Under the pieces are notes generated by a model, which was given only the letters and a program-made list of their open reading frames with translations, did no database searches and was not told the origin of the DNA. 36,847 nt of DNA from JAVBLU01 sp031553225 (GTDB taxonomy: Bacteria; Bacillota; Clostridia; Christensenellales; UBA1750), in NCBI GenBank assembly GCA_031553225.1, contig JAVBLU010000049.1, forward strand, positions 1 to 36,847, written 5' to 3'. Each line of letters opens with the position of its first letter. Position 1 is the stretch's first letter. The position numbers were made by a program, and so were the translations under genes. Below are positions 16,329 through 23,251 of the stretch, piece after piece.

Positions 16329-17339
16329 ATGCGCGTGCCTGTACTCGTCATCTCCGCACCGCGCGAGGGCGTTTTGCAGCTCAACGGCCAATTCGCAGGG
16401 GAGGTCGGCCCGGACGCGCCGCTCACCCTGCCCCTTTCGCCCGGCGGACGCCACAGCCTGGCGTACCAGCCGTACGGACGCGGCGAGGCGCTGGCCGTTC
16501 GGCTGTGCTTTGAGGGCGACAAGCTGCGCGGCGATCCGTCGCTTGACTGCGTACACGTCACCCGCCGCGCGGGCGGCGCGTGGGAGGTGGCGTTTGCCGC
16601 CGCGTCCCGCGCCCCGACGCCCCGCACGCTTGGGCGCGCATCCGTTGGCGGCTGCACCGCGTCGCTCATCGAGCAGGGCGGCGTGTCCGTGGCGGTGGCG
16701 GACGCTTCCGGCCAGCCCTTCTCCTGCCCCGCGCCCGAGGGCATGAGCGACATCGCCCTTACGGCGCGCGAGCGCCCGGCGCCCGCCTTCCAGCTGCTGG
16801 GGATGTGCGAGGGGCAAAAGCGCCTGGTGCTGCTCAGCGCGGCGACCGGCACGGTGCTCGTGGACGCGTCCGGCGATGAACTGTTCGCGCCTGAGGACGA
16901 GGCGCGCATCGTCGCCCGGCGCGCCTTTGCCGACGTGGCGCGCCACGCGCATGAGACGGTGTGGCAGGCCGAGGAGGGCGTTTGGACGCGCTCCGAGCGC
17001 GTGCTGCCCGCGGGCAGCGCCCTGCGCATGCCGGAAACGCCCGAGGACACGGCCCTTGCCCTGTGCCAAGCCGTGGCGCTGGGCGAAGGGCGCGAGGCGC
17101 AGGGTTACCTCTCTTCCGGGTTGCGGCGGGAGATCGAAGGCGGCCGCCTGGCCACGTACCTCGGGCCGTTTGACGGGTGCATTCCCTGCGGCGTGCTGGC
17201 CGACGAAGCGCTCGTGGAGGTGCTGCAGCCCCTCTCACCCAGCTACACCACCTCGCGCCTGTACGCTTTTCGCATATTGCACGCGCCCGATCCGTCCGGC
17301 CCGTACAAAGTGGACGACGTGCGCCTGGTGGCCGAGTAG
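16329..17339 (+). CDS. hypothetical protein, beta-rich, unknown function
   Basis: This 336-residue protein is not recognised. The N-terminal half reads as short beta strands (VPVLVISAPREGVLQLNGQF, with a recurring G-x-V-x-L rhythm), and there is no signal peptide or long hydrophobic segment. The C-terminal 100 residues (ETPEDTALALCQAVALGEGREAQGYLSSGL to the end) resemble a small domain seen at the ends of clostridial hypothetical proteins, but I cannot name it. Coding quality is clear from G/C third positions and from GGGGAGG seven bases before the ATG at 16329. It is divergent from the metallopeptidase gene and is followed by several hairpins and a terminator at 17506-17532. Confidence 0.75.
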   Translation: MRVPVLVISAPREGVLQLNGQFAGEVGPDAPLTLPLSPGGRHSLAYQPYGRGEALAVRLCFEGDKLRGDPSLDCVHVTRRAGGAWEVAFAAASRAPTPRTLGRASVGGCTASLIEQGGVSVAVADASGQPFSCPAPEGMSDIALTARERPAPAFQLLGMCEGQKRLVLLSAATGTVLVDASGDELFAPEDEARIVARRAFADVARHAHETVWQAEEGVWTRSERVLPAGSALRMPETPEDTALALCQAVALGEGREAQGYLSSGLRREIEGGRLATYLGPFDGCIPCGVLADEALVEVLQPLSPSYTTSRLYAFRILHAPDPSGPYKVDDVRLVAE

Positions 17340-17351
17340 CCCGCAAGGCGG

Positions 17352-17390
17352 GGCGCCGCGCAAGGGCCGAACGGCCGACAGCGCGGCGCC
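17352..17390. repeat. 10-bp inverted repeat (hairpin 1 of 3)
   Basis: GGCGCCGCGC (17352-17361) and GCGCGGCGCC (17381-17390) are a perfect inverted repeat, with a GGCC-GAAC-GGCC hairpin inside its loop. It begins 12 bases after the stop of the unknown gene. No T run follows. Confidence 0.6.
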
Positions 17391-17404
17391 TCACCCTGTT
17401 TCCC

Positions 17405-17428
17405 GCGCCTGGCCAAACAGCCAGGCGC
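17405..17428. repeat. 9-bp inverted repeat (hairpin 2 of 3)
   Basis: GCGCCTGGC (17405-17413) and GCCAGGCGC (17420-17428) pair perfectly around the loop CAAACA. No T run follows on either strand, so it is not an ordinary terminator. Confidence 0.65.
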
Positions 17429-17459
17429 TATGAACGCAAATGGCTGCCGCCCTGTGCGT

Positions 17460-17491
17460 CCGGCGAACCCCTTTTACAGGGCGTTCGCCGG
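17460..17491. repeat. 13-bp stem with one bulge (hairpin 3 of 3)
   Basis: CCGGCGAAC (17460-17468) pairs with GTTCGCCGG (17483-17491), and the inner CCCT pairs with AGGG, leaving a bulged C at 17482 and the loop TTTAC. The result is a very stable 13-bp stem just upstream of the terminator at 17506. Confidence 0.7.
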
Positions 17492-17505
17492 CGTTTTGCC
17501 ACTTG

Positions 17506-17532
17506 CCGCGCCTTGGCGGCGCGGGCTTTTTT
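17506..17532 (+). terminator. rho-independent terminator
   Basis: CCGCGCC (17506-17512), loop TTGGC, GGCGCGG (17518-17524), then GC and six T. It ends transcription of the unknown gene at 16329-17339, immediately before the yugP-like promoter. Confidence 0.85.
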
Positions 17533-17533
17533 C

Positions 17534-17562
17534 TTCAAAAGCGTGGCATGATGTGATATACT
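17534..17562 (+). promoter_or_regulatory. promoter of the YugP-like peptidase gene
   Basis: TTCAAA (17534-17539), 17 bases, TATACT (17557-17562), with TG two bases before the -10 box (TGA-TATACT), an extended -10 pattern. It lies two bases beyond the terminator T run. Confidence 0.65.
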
Positions 17563-17589
17563 GGACCACAGGCAAGAGAGGTGCTCCCC

Positions 17590-18282
17590 ATGTTCTTCTA
17601 TTACGACTGGACGTTTCTCATTCTGCTGCCCGCTCTCATTTTGGGTCTGATCGCGCAGGCGCGTGTGAACGGCGCGTACCGCCGCTACAGCGGGGTGGGC
17701 GCGCGCTGCGGGCTTACAGCCGCGGAGACGGCCGCGCGGATGCTTTCGGGCGCGGGCGCGGGCGGCGTGGCCGTGCAGCGCGTGCCCGGAACGCTGACGG
17801 ATCACTTTGACATGCGCCGGGGCGTTTTATCGCTCTCGGAAGGCGTGTACGCTTCCACGTCCATCGCGGCGTTGGGCATCGCCGCGCACGAGGCAGGGCA
17901 CGCGCTGCAGCACGAAACCGGCTACTGGCCCAACAACCTGCGCGCGGCCGTCGCGCCCGTTGCCATGTTCGGCTCGCATCTGTCCATGCCTCTGTTCATC
18001 GCCGGTCTGGTGTTCAGCTTCGGCCCGCTCGTGCAGATCGGCATCGCGCTGTTCTTCTTTGCGGTGGTGTTTCAGCTCGTTACGCTGCCCGTGGAGTTCA
18101 ACGCCTCCGCCCGCGCCATGGAAGCGCTGGAGACCGGCGGCTACCTTACGGCCGACGAACTGCCCGGCGCGCGCGCCGTGCTGCGCGCCGCCGCGCTCAC
18201 CTACGTCGCCTCGGCGCTTATGGCCATCATGCAGCTTGTGCGGCTTTTGCTGCTTGCGCAGGGCGGCCGCCGCCGCGACTAA
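17590..18282 (+). CDS. YugP-type zinc metallopeptidase (Zn_peptidase_2)
   Basis: This is a 230-residue membrane zinc peptidase of the YugP family. An N-terminal membrane segment (TFLILLPALILGLIA) precedes the helix LTAAETAARML. The domain continues with DHFDMRRGVLSLSEGVYASTSIAALG and the zinc motif HEAGHALQHE. Several more membrane segments follow in the C-terminal half, and FNASARAMEAL matches the family. The substrate is unknown. The start is taken as ATG at 17590 with AGAGAGG eight bases upstream; GTG at 17581 would add three residues. It is monocistronic between its own promoter and the shared terminator at 18301-18343. Confidence 0.92.
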   Translation: MFFYYDWTFLILLPALILGLIAQARVNGAYRRYSGVGARCGLTAAETAARMLSGAGAGGVAVQRVPGTLTDHFDMRRGVLSLSEGVYASTSIAALGIAAHEAGHALQHETGYWPNNLRAAVAPVAMFGSHLSMPLFIAGLVFSFGPLVQIGIALFFFAVVFQLVTLPVEFNASARAMEALETGGYLTADELPGARAVLRAAALTYVASALMAIMQLVRLLLLAQGGRRRD

Positions 18283-18300
18283 CCTGCCGCAGTCACACAA

Positions 18301-18343
18301 AAGGCCCCCTGCATATGCGCTTTCACAGCGCGCAGGAGGCCTT
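18301..18343. terminator. bidirectional terminator between convergent genes
   Basis: AAGGCCCCCTGC (18301-18312) pairs with GCAGGAGGCCTT (18332-18343) except for one mismatch, with an inner GCGC-TTTCACA-GCGC stem. On the minus strand TTTTGTGTG follows, good for ending the YhcN-like gene. The plus-strand T tract is short. Confidence 0.7.
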
Positions 18344-18364
18344 GTCGCGTTGGCCGGATCAGGG

Positions 18365-18925
18365 CTACGATTTGGGCATGATGCGGTTCACTATTTCGGC
18401 AAACTCGGTGGCGACGCCGGACGCGTCGCCGTTCTTCACGTCGGTCGCCATGGCTTTGATGCGCGTCCACAGATCCGCGTCCGCCGACACGAGCACCGTT
18501 TTGATGGAGGTGTCGGCCGCCTTGGCCTTCTCCGTCACGGAGTCCTTGATGCGGTCGGTCAGCTCGCCTTTGTACTGCGCGGCGAACTGCACGCCCACCA
18601 GGGCCGTATCGCCCAGAACGACGGCGGACGACGACTCGATTTCGGACATCTTATCCACTTCGGCCGTAATCTTGGTGGCCGCGTTGGTGTTCGCGCTCGT
18701 ATCCGTTCCCGGCGCCAGCGAGGTGCCCGTGCCCGGCGTAGTGGGCGTGGCGGGGGGCGTCAGGGTGGGCGTGGGCATAGGCGCGGGCGAGGGCATGGGC
18801 GTTACGGGCATGGGCGTTGACGTGGGGAAAGGCGTGGGCGAGGGTGCAGGTTGCGCGACGCATCCGACCATCGCAAACGTCAGGACCAACACCGCGGCCA
18901 AAACGACAGTTGCGGTTTTCTTCAT
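18365..18925 (-). CDS. YhcN/YlaJ family sporulation lipoprotein
   Basis: This 186-residue lipoprotein has a signal MKKTATVVLAAVLVLTF and a lipobox ending at C22 (AMVGC). A long Pro/Thr/Met linker of about 40 residues follows. The domain ITAEVDKMSEIESSSAVVLGDTALVGVQF matches the YhcN/YlaJ family, whose Bacillus members are in the forespore membrane and help spore germination or outgrowth. The start is ATG at 18925 with AAGGAGG 11 bases upstream. A sigma-G-type promoter at 18950-18978 fits forespore expression, and the gene ends in the shared terminator at 18301-18343. The family call rests on the central motif; the linker is unusually proline-rich. Confidence 0.85.
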   Translation of the reverse strand: MKKTATVVLAAVLVLTFAMVGCVAQPAPSPTPFPTSTPMPVTPMPSPAPMPTPTLTPPATPTTPGTGTSLAPGTDTSANTNAATKITAEVDKMSEIESSSAVVLGDTALVGVQFAAQYKGELTDRIKDSVTEKAKAADTSIKTVLVSADADLWTRIKAMATDVKNGDASGVATEFAEIVNRIMPKS

Positions 18926-18949
18926 CGTGGAAATCGCCTCCTTCAGCGC

Positions 18950-18978
18950 TAGTGTGCACATTTTTTTGCTTTGCATAC
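18950..18978 (-). promoter_or_regulatory. sigma-G-type (forespore) promoter
   Basis: Minus strand GTATG (18974-18978) fits the -35 consensus GHATR, and after 17 bases CACACTA (18950-18956) fits CATNHTA at all but one position. It stands 24 bases before the ATG of the YhcN-like gene, whose family is forespore-expressed in Bacillus. Confidence 0.6.
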
Positions 18979-19000
18979 CGTTTGCCCGCACCCTTCCTGT

Positions 19001-19033
19001 AAAAAAAACCCGCGCGCATCATGATGCGCGCGG
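19001..19033 (-). terminator. palindromic terminator of the eight-gene operon
   Basis: Positions 19010-19033 are a perfect 24-base palindrome centred on CATG, with half-site CCGCGCGCATCA. On the minus strand G and then eight T follow (19008-19001). It lies 54 bases after the last stop codon of the operon. Confidence 0.9.
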
Positions 19034-19087
19034 CGTCAAGCGGAGGGAACAGCGCAGGGGAAATGGCGCGCCGCCCGGCGCGGCGGC

Positions 19088-20125
19088 TTACAGGTGCTGC
19101 AGAAGCGCGGAAAACGCGCACGTGCGCTGAGAGACGCTGCCGATGGGGCCAGGCAGCGTGACGGATTCGCCGATCTGATCCAGCTCGGCCAGGCGCGCGG
19201 ACAGGAAGGACCTGGGCCGCTCGCTGACGATGGGCATCTGAAAGCGCTCCAGCAGCTGGCACACGCGCAGCGCTTCCCCGGCAGGCGCAACCCCGCCTGC
19301 GGCGGCCGCACGGTACATGGCGGCCAGGGCGATGGCCAGATCGCCCCCCGGAGGAGGCATGCCCGGCCCGGGCGCGGCCAGAAAGGAGGACAGGCCCGCC
19401 GCCCCCTCTTCGCTTTGGGCATGCGCAAGGAATGCGTCCACGCACGCGCACACCACGGCGTGCATGTCGTCCGCGAAGGCCATCATGGGGTTGTGTGCCT
19501 GCGCAAAGCGTTCCAAGCGTTCAAACAGCGCCCGGTCATAGAACGCGCCGAGCAGCACCGTACGGCTAACGCCTGGCAGCAGCGCCTCCGCGGGCAGGCG
19601 CGAGAGGCCCGCCGTATCGATAAGCAGCGCCTCGGCCGGGCGAAAGCCCTCCACGTCGTGCGTGCCGGGCAGCACATACGCGCCAGAGGCAAGGGGCTGA
19701 ACAGCGCCGTCCAGCGTGGTTGGGGCGAGGTCCAGCTCGAGCACGGGCGTAAAGGTGGCGGCCACAAACCCGCCCAGATGAAGGGCGTCCGCCGATCCCG
19801 CGGCCATCAGCAACAGGGCGTCCTCTCCTCGGTCGCTTAGCACCTGTCGCAGCGTGCGCCACAGGTGCGCCGCCCGCATGTCAAACTCCATATCCCTGCC
19901 GATGCGCAGAAGCACTGGGTCCTTGCCGCCTTCCTTGAAAGCGCGCAGCAGCTTGTTTACCTTCACGTCCGGCGCGCCATCGTCCGCCAGAAGCACAGGC
20001 AAAAGAGGGGCGCTGCGCGCAACGGCGCGGGCGTAGCGTTCGTCCGCCGCCTCGCCCGCGCGGAAGAACGCGGGGCTGCTCTCATCCAGCGTCCAGGTTC
20101 TGCCCAGCAGCTCGTCCTTCTCCAT
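19088..20125 (-). CDS. 3-dehydroquinate synthase-like protein lacking metal ligands
   Basis: This 345-residue protein reads like a divergent member of the AroB fold. LLLMAAGSADALHLGGFVAATF (105-125) stands where AroB has aLGGGviGDlaGFvAat. PTTL (135-138) stands where AroB has PTTLLA. FRPAEALLIDTAGLSRLP (161-178) then G185 corresponds to P-avliD-L-tLP-G. GGDLAIALAAMYRAA corresponds to HGeAVaiGM. The metal-binding glutamate after the glycine, the GHTxGHAIE motif and the HGE histidine are all missing, so dehydroquinate synthesis is very unlikely. The start ATG at 20125 overlaps the hyuA stop (TGATG), with AAGGAGG seven bases upstream, so the two are translationally coupled. This suggests a shared function. 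The homology call is by eye and moderate. Confidence 0.5.
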   Translation of the reverse strand: MEKDELLGRTWTLDESSPAFFRAGEAADERYARAVARSAPLLPVLLADDGAPDVKVNKLLRAFKEGGKDPVLLRIGRDMEFDMRAAHLWRTLRQVLSDRGEDALLLMAAGSADALHLGGFVAATFTPVLELDLAPTTLDGAVQPLASGAYVLPGTHDVEGFRPAEALLIDTAGLSRLPAEALLPGVSRTVLLGAFYDRALFERLERFAQAHNPMMAFADDMHAVVCACVDAFLAHAQSEEGAAGLSSFLAAPGPGMPPPGGDLAIALAAMYRAAAAGGVAPAGEALRVCQLLERFQMPIVSERPRSFLSARLAELDQIGESVTLPGPIGSVSQRTCAFSALLQHL

Positions 20126-22134
20126 CAGCCCGCCTCCTTAGCCTGCCGGAAGGACAGCTTGCCCATGCCCCTGCCGACCACCGTAACGCCCAGCAGAATG
20201 GGCGAGGCGTCGCCCGCGGGCCGGGCGCTCTGCTCCTCCACCGAAACGGACGGCTCCACCTCGCCCGCGCCCATGTCGCGCGCGTGCAGCACCGCCAGGC
20301 GCGCCGCCTCCTGCTTGGCGAAGGCCAGCGCGTCCTGCAGGTCGTCAAACTTATCGCACCCTTCCGCCGAGTGCACCGAATAGCCGTCGATACCCCACGG
20401 CTCGTGGTGGGGTTTTACGTACACGCGCTCCTCCGAGAGCACACTGCCGGAGATGGCGCCCACGGCGTTGGCCACGCCCGCGTCGGGCGGCACCAGGCTG
20501 CTGGTGTACATGGCCTTGGCTGCGGCGGGCAACAGCAGGTGCGTGGGCGCGCCGATGCCCACCAGGGGCAGGGGCACGACGAAGCGGCAGTCGATCTCCT
20601 CCCCGCCGCCCAAAAAGCCCAGATGCAGCAGGCGGTCGCCGTCGGATATCCGGTCGGGCAGCCCGCGCACGGGCGCGCGGGAGAGCAGGAAATCGGCGAT
20701 TACGCGAAAGAGCTTTTCCCCGGCCAGCTGAAGCGCCCGCGCAACCAGCTCATCCTCCGGGCACCCCATGCGCAGGGCGAGCAGCCGCACCGCCAGGCGT
20801 GCGGCCGCGGGATCGTACAGGCTCATCTCGCCGCGCACGTGCCAGATGTCCGTAAGCGTCAGGCCGAAGCGCTCGATGGCGCCCATCACCTCCAGCCGGG
20901 CGACGGGCAGGAACCAGGCGCGCTGGCGAACGGCCGCCGCCAGCTCGTCGATGAAGAGCGGCCCGCCGCACAGCGCGTCCAAAATGGCGCGTTCTTCGGC
21001 TGTCAGGCCGTTCGCGGCCGGGCGCGCGCCCAGGCGGAACCCCTCGCCCCGATGATAGGTGCGGTGCAGGTCCTCCTCGATGAGGGCGGACAGCGCCTCG
21101 CACATGTCGCCCCTTTGCGTGAACACGCACGAGAGGGGCACGGCCCTGCGCGGCCCGAGCGTCAGCTCGTCGGCCTTGTTGTGGGAGAGGAGCGAGTCGC
21201 CCCCCAGCCCTATGGTGCGGATGCGGATGGCCTTTGTGCCCGTGCGGAACGCGCCCACGTCCACGCCGTCCTCCGAGAGAGCCGTACGCCCGCGGCGGAT
21301 GAGGGCGATATCCGTGGTCGTGCCGCCGATGTCCACGATGACCGCATCGTCCAGGCCGCACAGCGCCACCCCGCCCACAAGCGAGGCGGCCGGGCCGGAG
21401 AGCAGCGTCTCCACCGGACGCTCGCGCGCAAAGGCCTCGGTCATCAGCGACCCGTCCCCGCGCACCACCATCACGGGCGCGTGGATGCCGCGCCCGTCCA
21501 GACAGGCGCGCACAGCCCTGAGCAAATCGTCGATCAGCGGTATGAGCCGGGCGTTTAGCGATGTGGTGACAGCCCGCCGCATGGAGTTAATCTCGTCGGT
21601 CAGCTCGTGCGCGGCCGCCACCGGCAGCCCCGTCACCTGCCGGGCGATGCGGCGCGCCTCCCGCTCGAAGGCCGGATTGCGCACGCCCCAATACTCCGAT
21701 ATGCCGATGGCCGCCACGTGCGGGGCCACCTCGCGCAGCGCGGCGGCCAAAGCGTCCCAGTCGGGCGCTTCCTCCTCCTCCCCGCGCTGAGAGTGTCGGC
21801 CGGGCAGAAAGCGCACGCTCACGTCCTCCTGAAGGCCGTACTCATGCGCTAGGCGCGTGAAGAGCGATTCGTCGTATCCCATCAAAATAAGCGCCGTCGC
21901 CGCGCCCTTGCCCTCCACGCACGCGTTCGTGGCCAGGGTTGTGGACAGGGACACCATGCTCACCCGGCCCGCCCACTCCTGCGGCACGGCCGCAAGCGCG
22001 GCGGCTATGCCCACGGACAGGTCCTGGTGCGTTGTGGGCGCCTTGGTGCGGAACACCACCCGCTTCGTATCAAAGTCTACGACGGCGGCGTCGGTGAAGG
22101 TTCCGCCCGTATCGATCCCGAGACCGTAAGCCAT
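20125..22134 (-). CDS. hydantoinase/oxoprolinase family protein (HyuA type)
   Basis: This 669-residue protein belongs to the ATP-dependent hydantoinase/oxoprolinase family. The N-terminal ASKHA-type phosphate loop is GLGIDTGGTFTDAAVV (4-19), then STTLATNACVEGKGA. The second half of the ATPase fold has VIVDIGGTTTDIALI, and GLGGDSLLSH follows. Members open cyclic amides or carboxylate ketones, usually as a complex with HyuB, but no hyuB gene is in the window. The start is ATG at 22134, with GAGGAGG 12 bases upstream, lying inside the small membrane-protein gene. The next gene overlaps its stop. The C-terminal 250 residues extend beyond the usual domain, as in other single-subunit members found in Clostridia. 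The substrate is unknown; membership in a sugar-acid operon hints at a lactone or lactam. Confidence 0.85.
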   Translation of the reverse strand: MAYGLGIDTGGTFTDAAVVDFDTKRVVFRTKAPTTHQDLSVGIAAALAAVPQEWAGRVSMVSLSTTLATNACVEGKGAATALILMGYDESLFTRLAHEYGLQEDVSVRFLPGRHSQRGEEEEAPDWDALAAALREVAPHVAAIGISEYWGVRNPAFEREARRIARQVTGLPVAAAHELTDEINSMRRAVTTSLNARLIPLIDDLLRAVRACLDGRGIHAPVMVVRGDGSLMTEAFARERPVETLLSGPAASLVGGVALCGLDDAVIVDIGGTTTDIALIRRGRTALSEDGVDVGAFRTGTKAIRIRTIGLGGDSLLSHNKADELTLGPRRAVPLSCVFTQRGDMCEALSALIEEDLHRTYHRGEGFRLGARPAANGLTAEERAILDALCGGPLFIDELAAAVRQRAWFLPVARLEVMGAIERFGLTLTDIWHVRGEMSLYDPAAARLAVRLLALRMGCPEDELVARALQLAGEKLFRVIADFLLSRAPVRGLPDRISDGDRLLHLGFLGGGEEIDCRFVVPLPLVGIGAPTHLLLPAAAKAMYTSSLVPPDAGVANAVGAISGSVLSEERVYVKPHHEPWGIDGYSVHSAEGCDKFDDLQDALAFAKQEAARLAVLHARDMGAGEVEPSVSVEEQSARPAGDASPILLGVTVVGRGMGKLSFRQAKEAG

Positions 22135-22267
22135 CCTGCACGCGTTCCTCCTCGAGCTTCTTGCGCAGGTCATCCTTACGGCGCTCGGCGCGTTCCTTTC
22201 TGAGCACCAGCCACACGGCCAGCGTCATAAACAGGATGAGGAGTACCCACCAATTATCGCCCGTCAT
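22070..22267 (-). CDS. small single-pass membrane protein
   Basis: This is a 65-residue reading frame beginning MTGDNWWVLLILFMTLAVWLV, one membrane segment at about 6-22. A charged helix RKERAERRKDDLRKKLEEE follows, likely a coiled coil on the cytoplasmic side. Codons up to the hyuA start end mostly in G or C, as in real genes here. It begins nine bases after galM and its last 22 codons overlap hyuA in another frame, ending in an arginine-rich tail. The ribosome site is weak (AAGG), so coupling from galM is likely. No family is recognised. It could be a membrane tether for operon proteins; a chance frame is possible. Confidence 0.5.
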   Translation of the reverse strand: MTGDNWWVLLILFMTLAVWLVLRKERAERRKDDLRKKLEEERVQDGLRSRDRYGRNLHRRRRRRL

Positions 22268-22276
22268 CTGTTTGCC

Positions 22277-23224
22277 TTACAGCTTGCTCAGCGTTTGTTC
22301 GATGGTGCCCGTGTGGGTGCGTTTGGGCGGCAGCACGATCAGGTGCGCGATGTCCGCAAGGCCGTTTGCGTGTAAGTTGTGCGCGTTTGTGGAGCAGCTT
22401 TGGTTCTCCACGCAAAAGCACGGCCTGTGCGGCGGGGTGTAGATGACCAGCCGCCCCAGATCGTTTGAGGCGCGGAAGGTCTGGCGCCAGCCCCAGTCCA
22501 GGTAGTCCACGCTGACGGCTCCCTGGCTGTCCATGCCGTCGTACACCTGGTCGATGAAGGCGTTTGCAACCGTCCTGCCGGCCGTAAAGTCGGCCGCCTG
22601 ACCGGACACGTCGATCATCTTGCCCGTGGGGAAAGCCTCCACGGCCTCGTAGGCGCGGGTGAGCGGGTGGGTGATGACGATGCGCGCCGGGTCGGGATCC
22701 TTGTTGTAGAAGGGGTGAATGGCAAAGCCGAACGGCAGGTCCTCATCGCCCGTGTTCGCCACGTGGTAGGTAAGAAGGAGCGATTCCTGCGTCAAATCAT
22801 AGCGGACGTGCAGGCTGCAGGGGAAGGGAAACGCCTCGTACACGGCCGTGCCGGGCACAACGTCCAGCGTGCCGGTGGCGTGGGCGCTTCCGCCGTCCGC
22901 GCCGCAGGTGAAGGCAAACGCCTCGTCGTTCACCAGGCCGTGGATGAGCTTCGTCTCGCCGCGCTTGGTTTGCCTGTAGGTTTTGCCGCCCCATTGGTAC
23001 ACGCCGTCCACCACGCGGTTGGGCGTGGGAAACAGAAGGGGCGTGCCGTACTTGCAGCCGCGCTCCAGGATGTCGACGGGCGTCATCATGATCTGGCGGC
23101 CGTGCGCCGTCCAGGAATACAGGTTAAAGCCCATGGCCGGCAGAATCCGGGCCGTGGCTTCCCCCGCCCTCAGTTCGATGTAGTCAAGCCCGCTGTCGAG
23201 CTTGCCGGTGGCGCATGCGTACAT
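22277..23224 (-). CDS. aldose 1-epimerase family protein (GalM-like)
   Basis: This 315-residue protein of the galactose-mutarotase-like fold interconverts anomers of a free sugar. RILPAMGFNLYSW opens the fold, then TPLLFPTPNRV, a conserved His in KLIHGLVND, the second His in GFAIHPFYN and the acidic residue in CVENQSCSTNAHN. These are the catalytic positions of the family. The start ATG at 23224 has AGGAGG nine bases upstream, and it follows the LarA-like gene by 27 bases. As the fifth gene of the sugar-acid operon, it may present the right anomer for an oxidation or kinase step, but the sugar cannot be deduced. Confidence 0.88.
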   Translation of the reverse strand: MYACATGKLDSGLDYIELRAGEATARILPAMGFNLYSWTAHGRQIMMTPVDILERGCKYGTPLLFPTPNRVVDGVYQWGGKTYRQTKRGETKLIHGLVNDEAFAFTCGADGGSAHATGTLDVVPGTAVYEAFPFPCSLHVRYDLTQESLLLTYHVANTGDEDLPFGFAIHPFYNKDPDPARIVITHPLTRAYEAVEAFPTGKMIDVSGQAADFTAGRTVANAFIDQVYDGMDSQGAVSVDYLDWGWRQTFRASNDLGRLVIYTPPHRPCFCVENQSCSTNAHNLHANGLADIAHLIVLPPKRTHTGTIEQTLSKL

Positions 23225-23251
23225 AAGCGTTTCCTCCTGCCCAGCGGTGTT

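Noticed and set aside
15893..17069. Two long minus-strand frames upstream of the metallopeptidase
   Set aside because: They run through the divergent gene at 16329 and its start region; the ATG at 16104 has a good ribosome site and a signal peptide.
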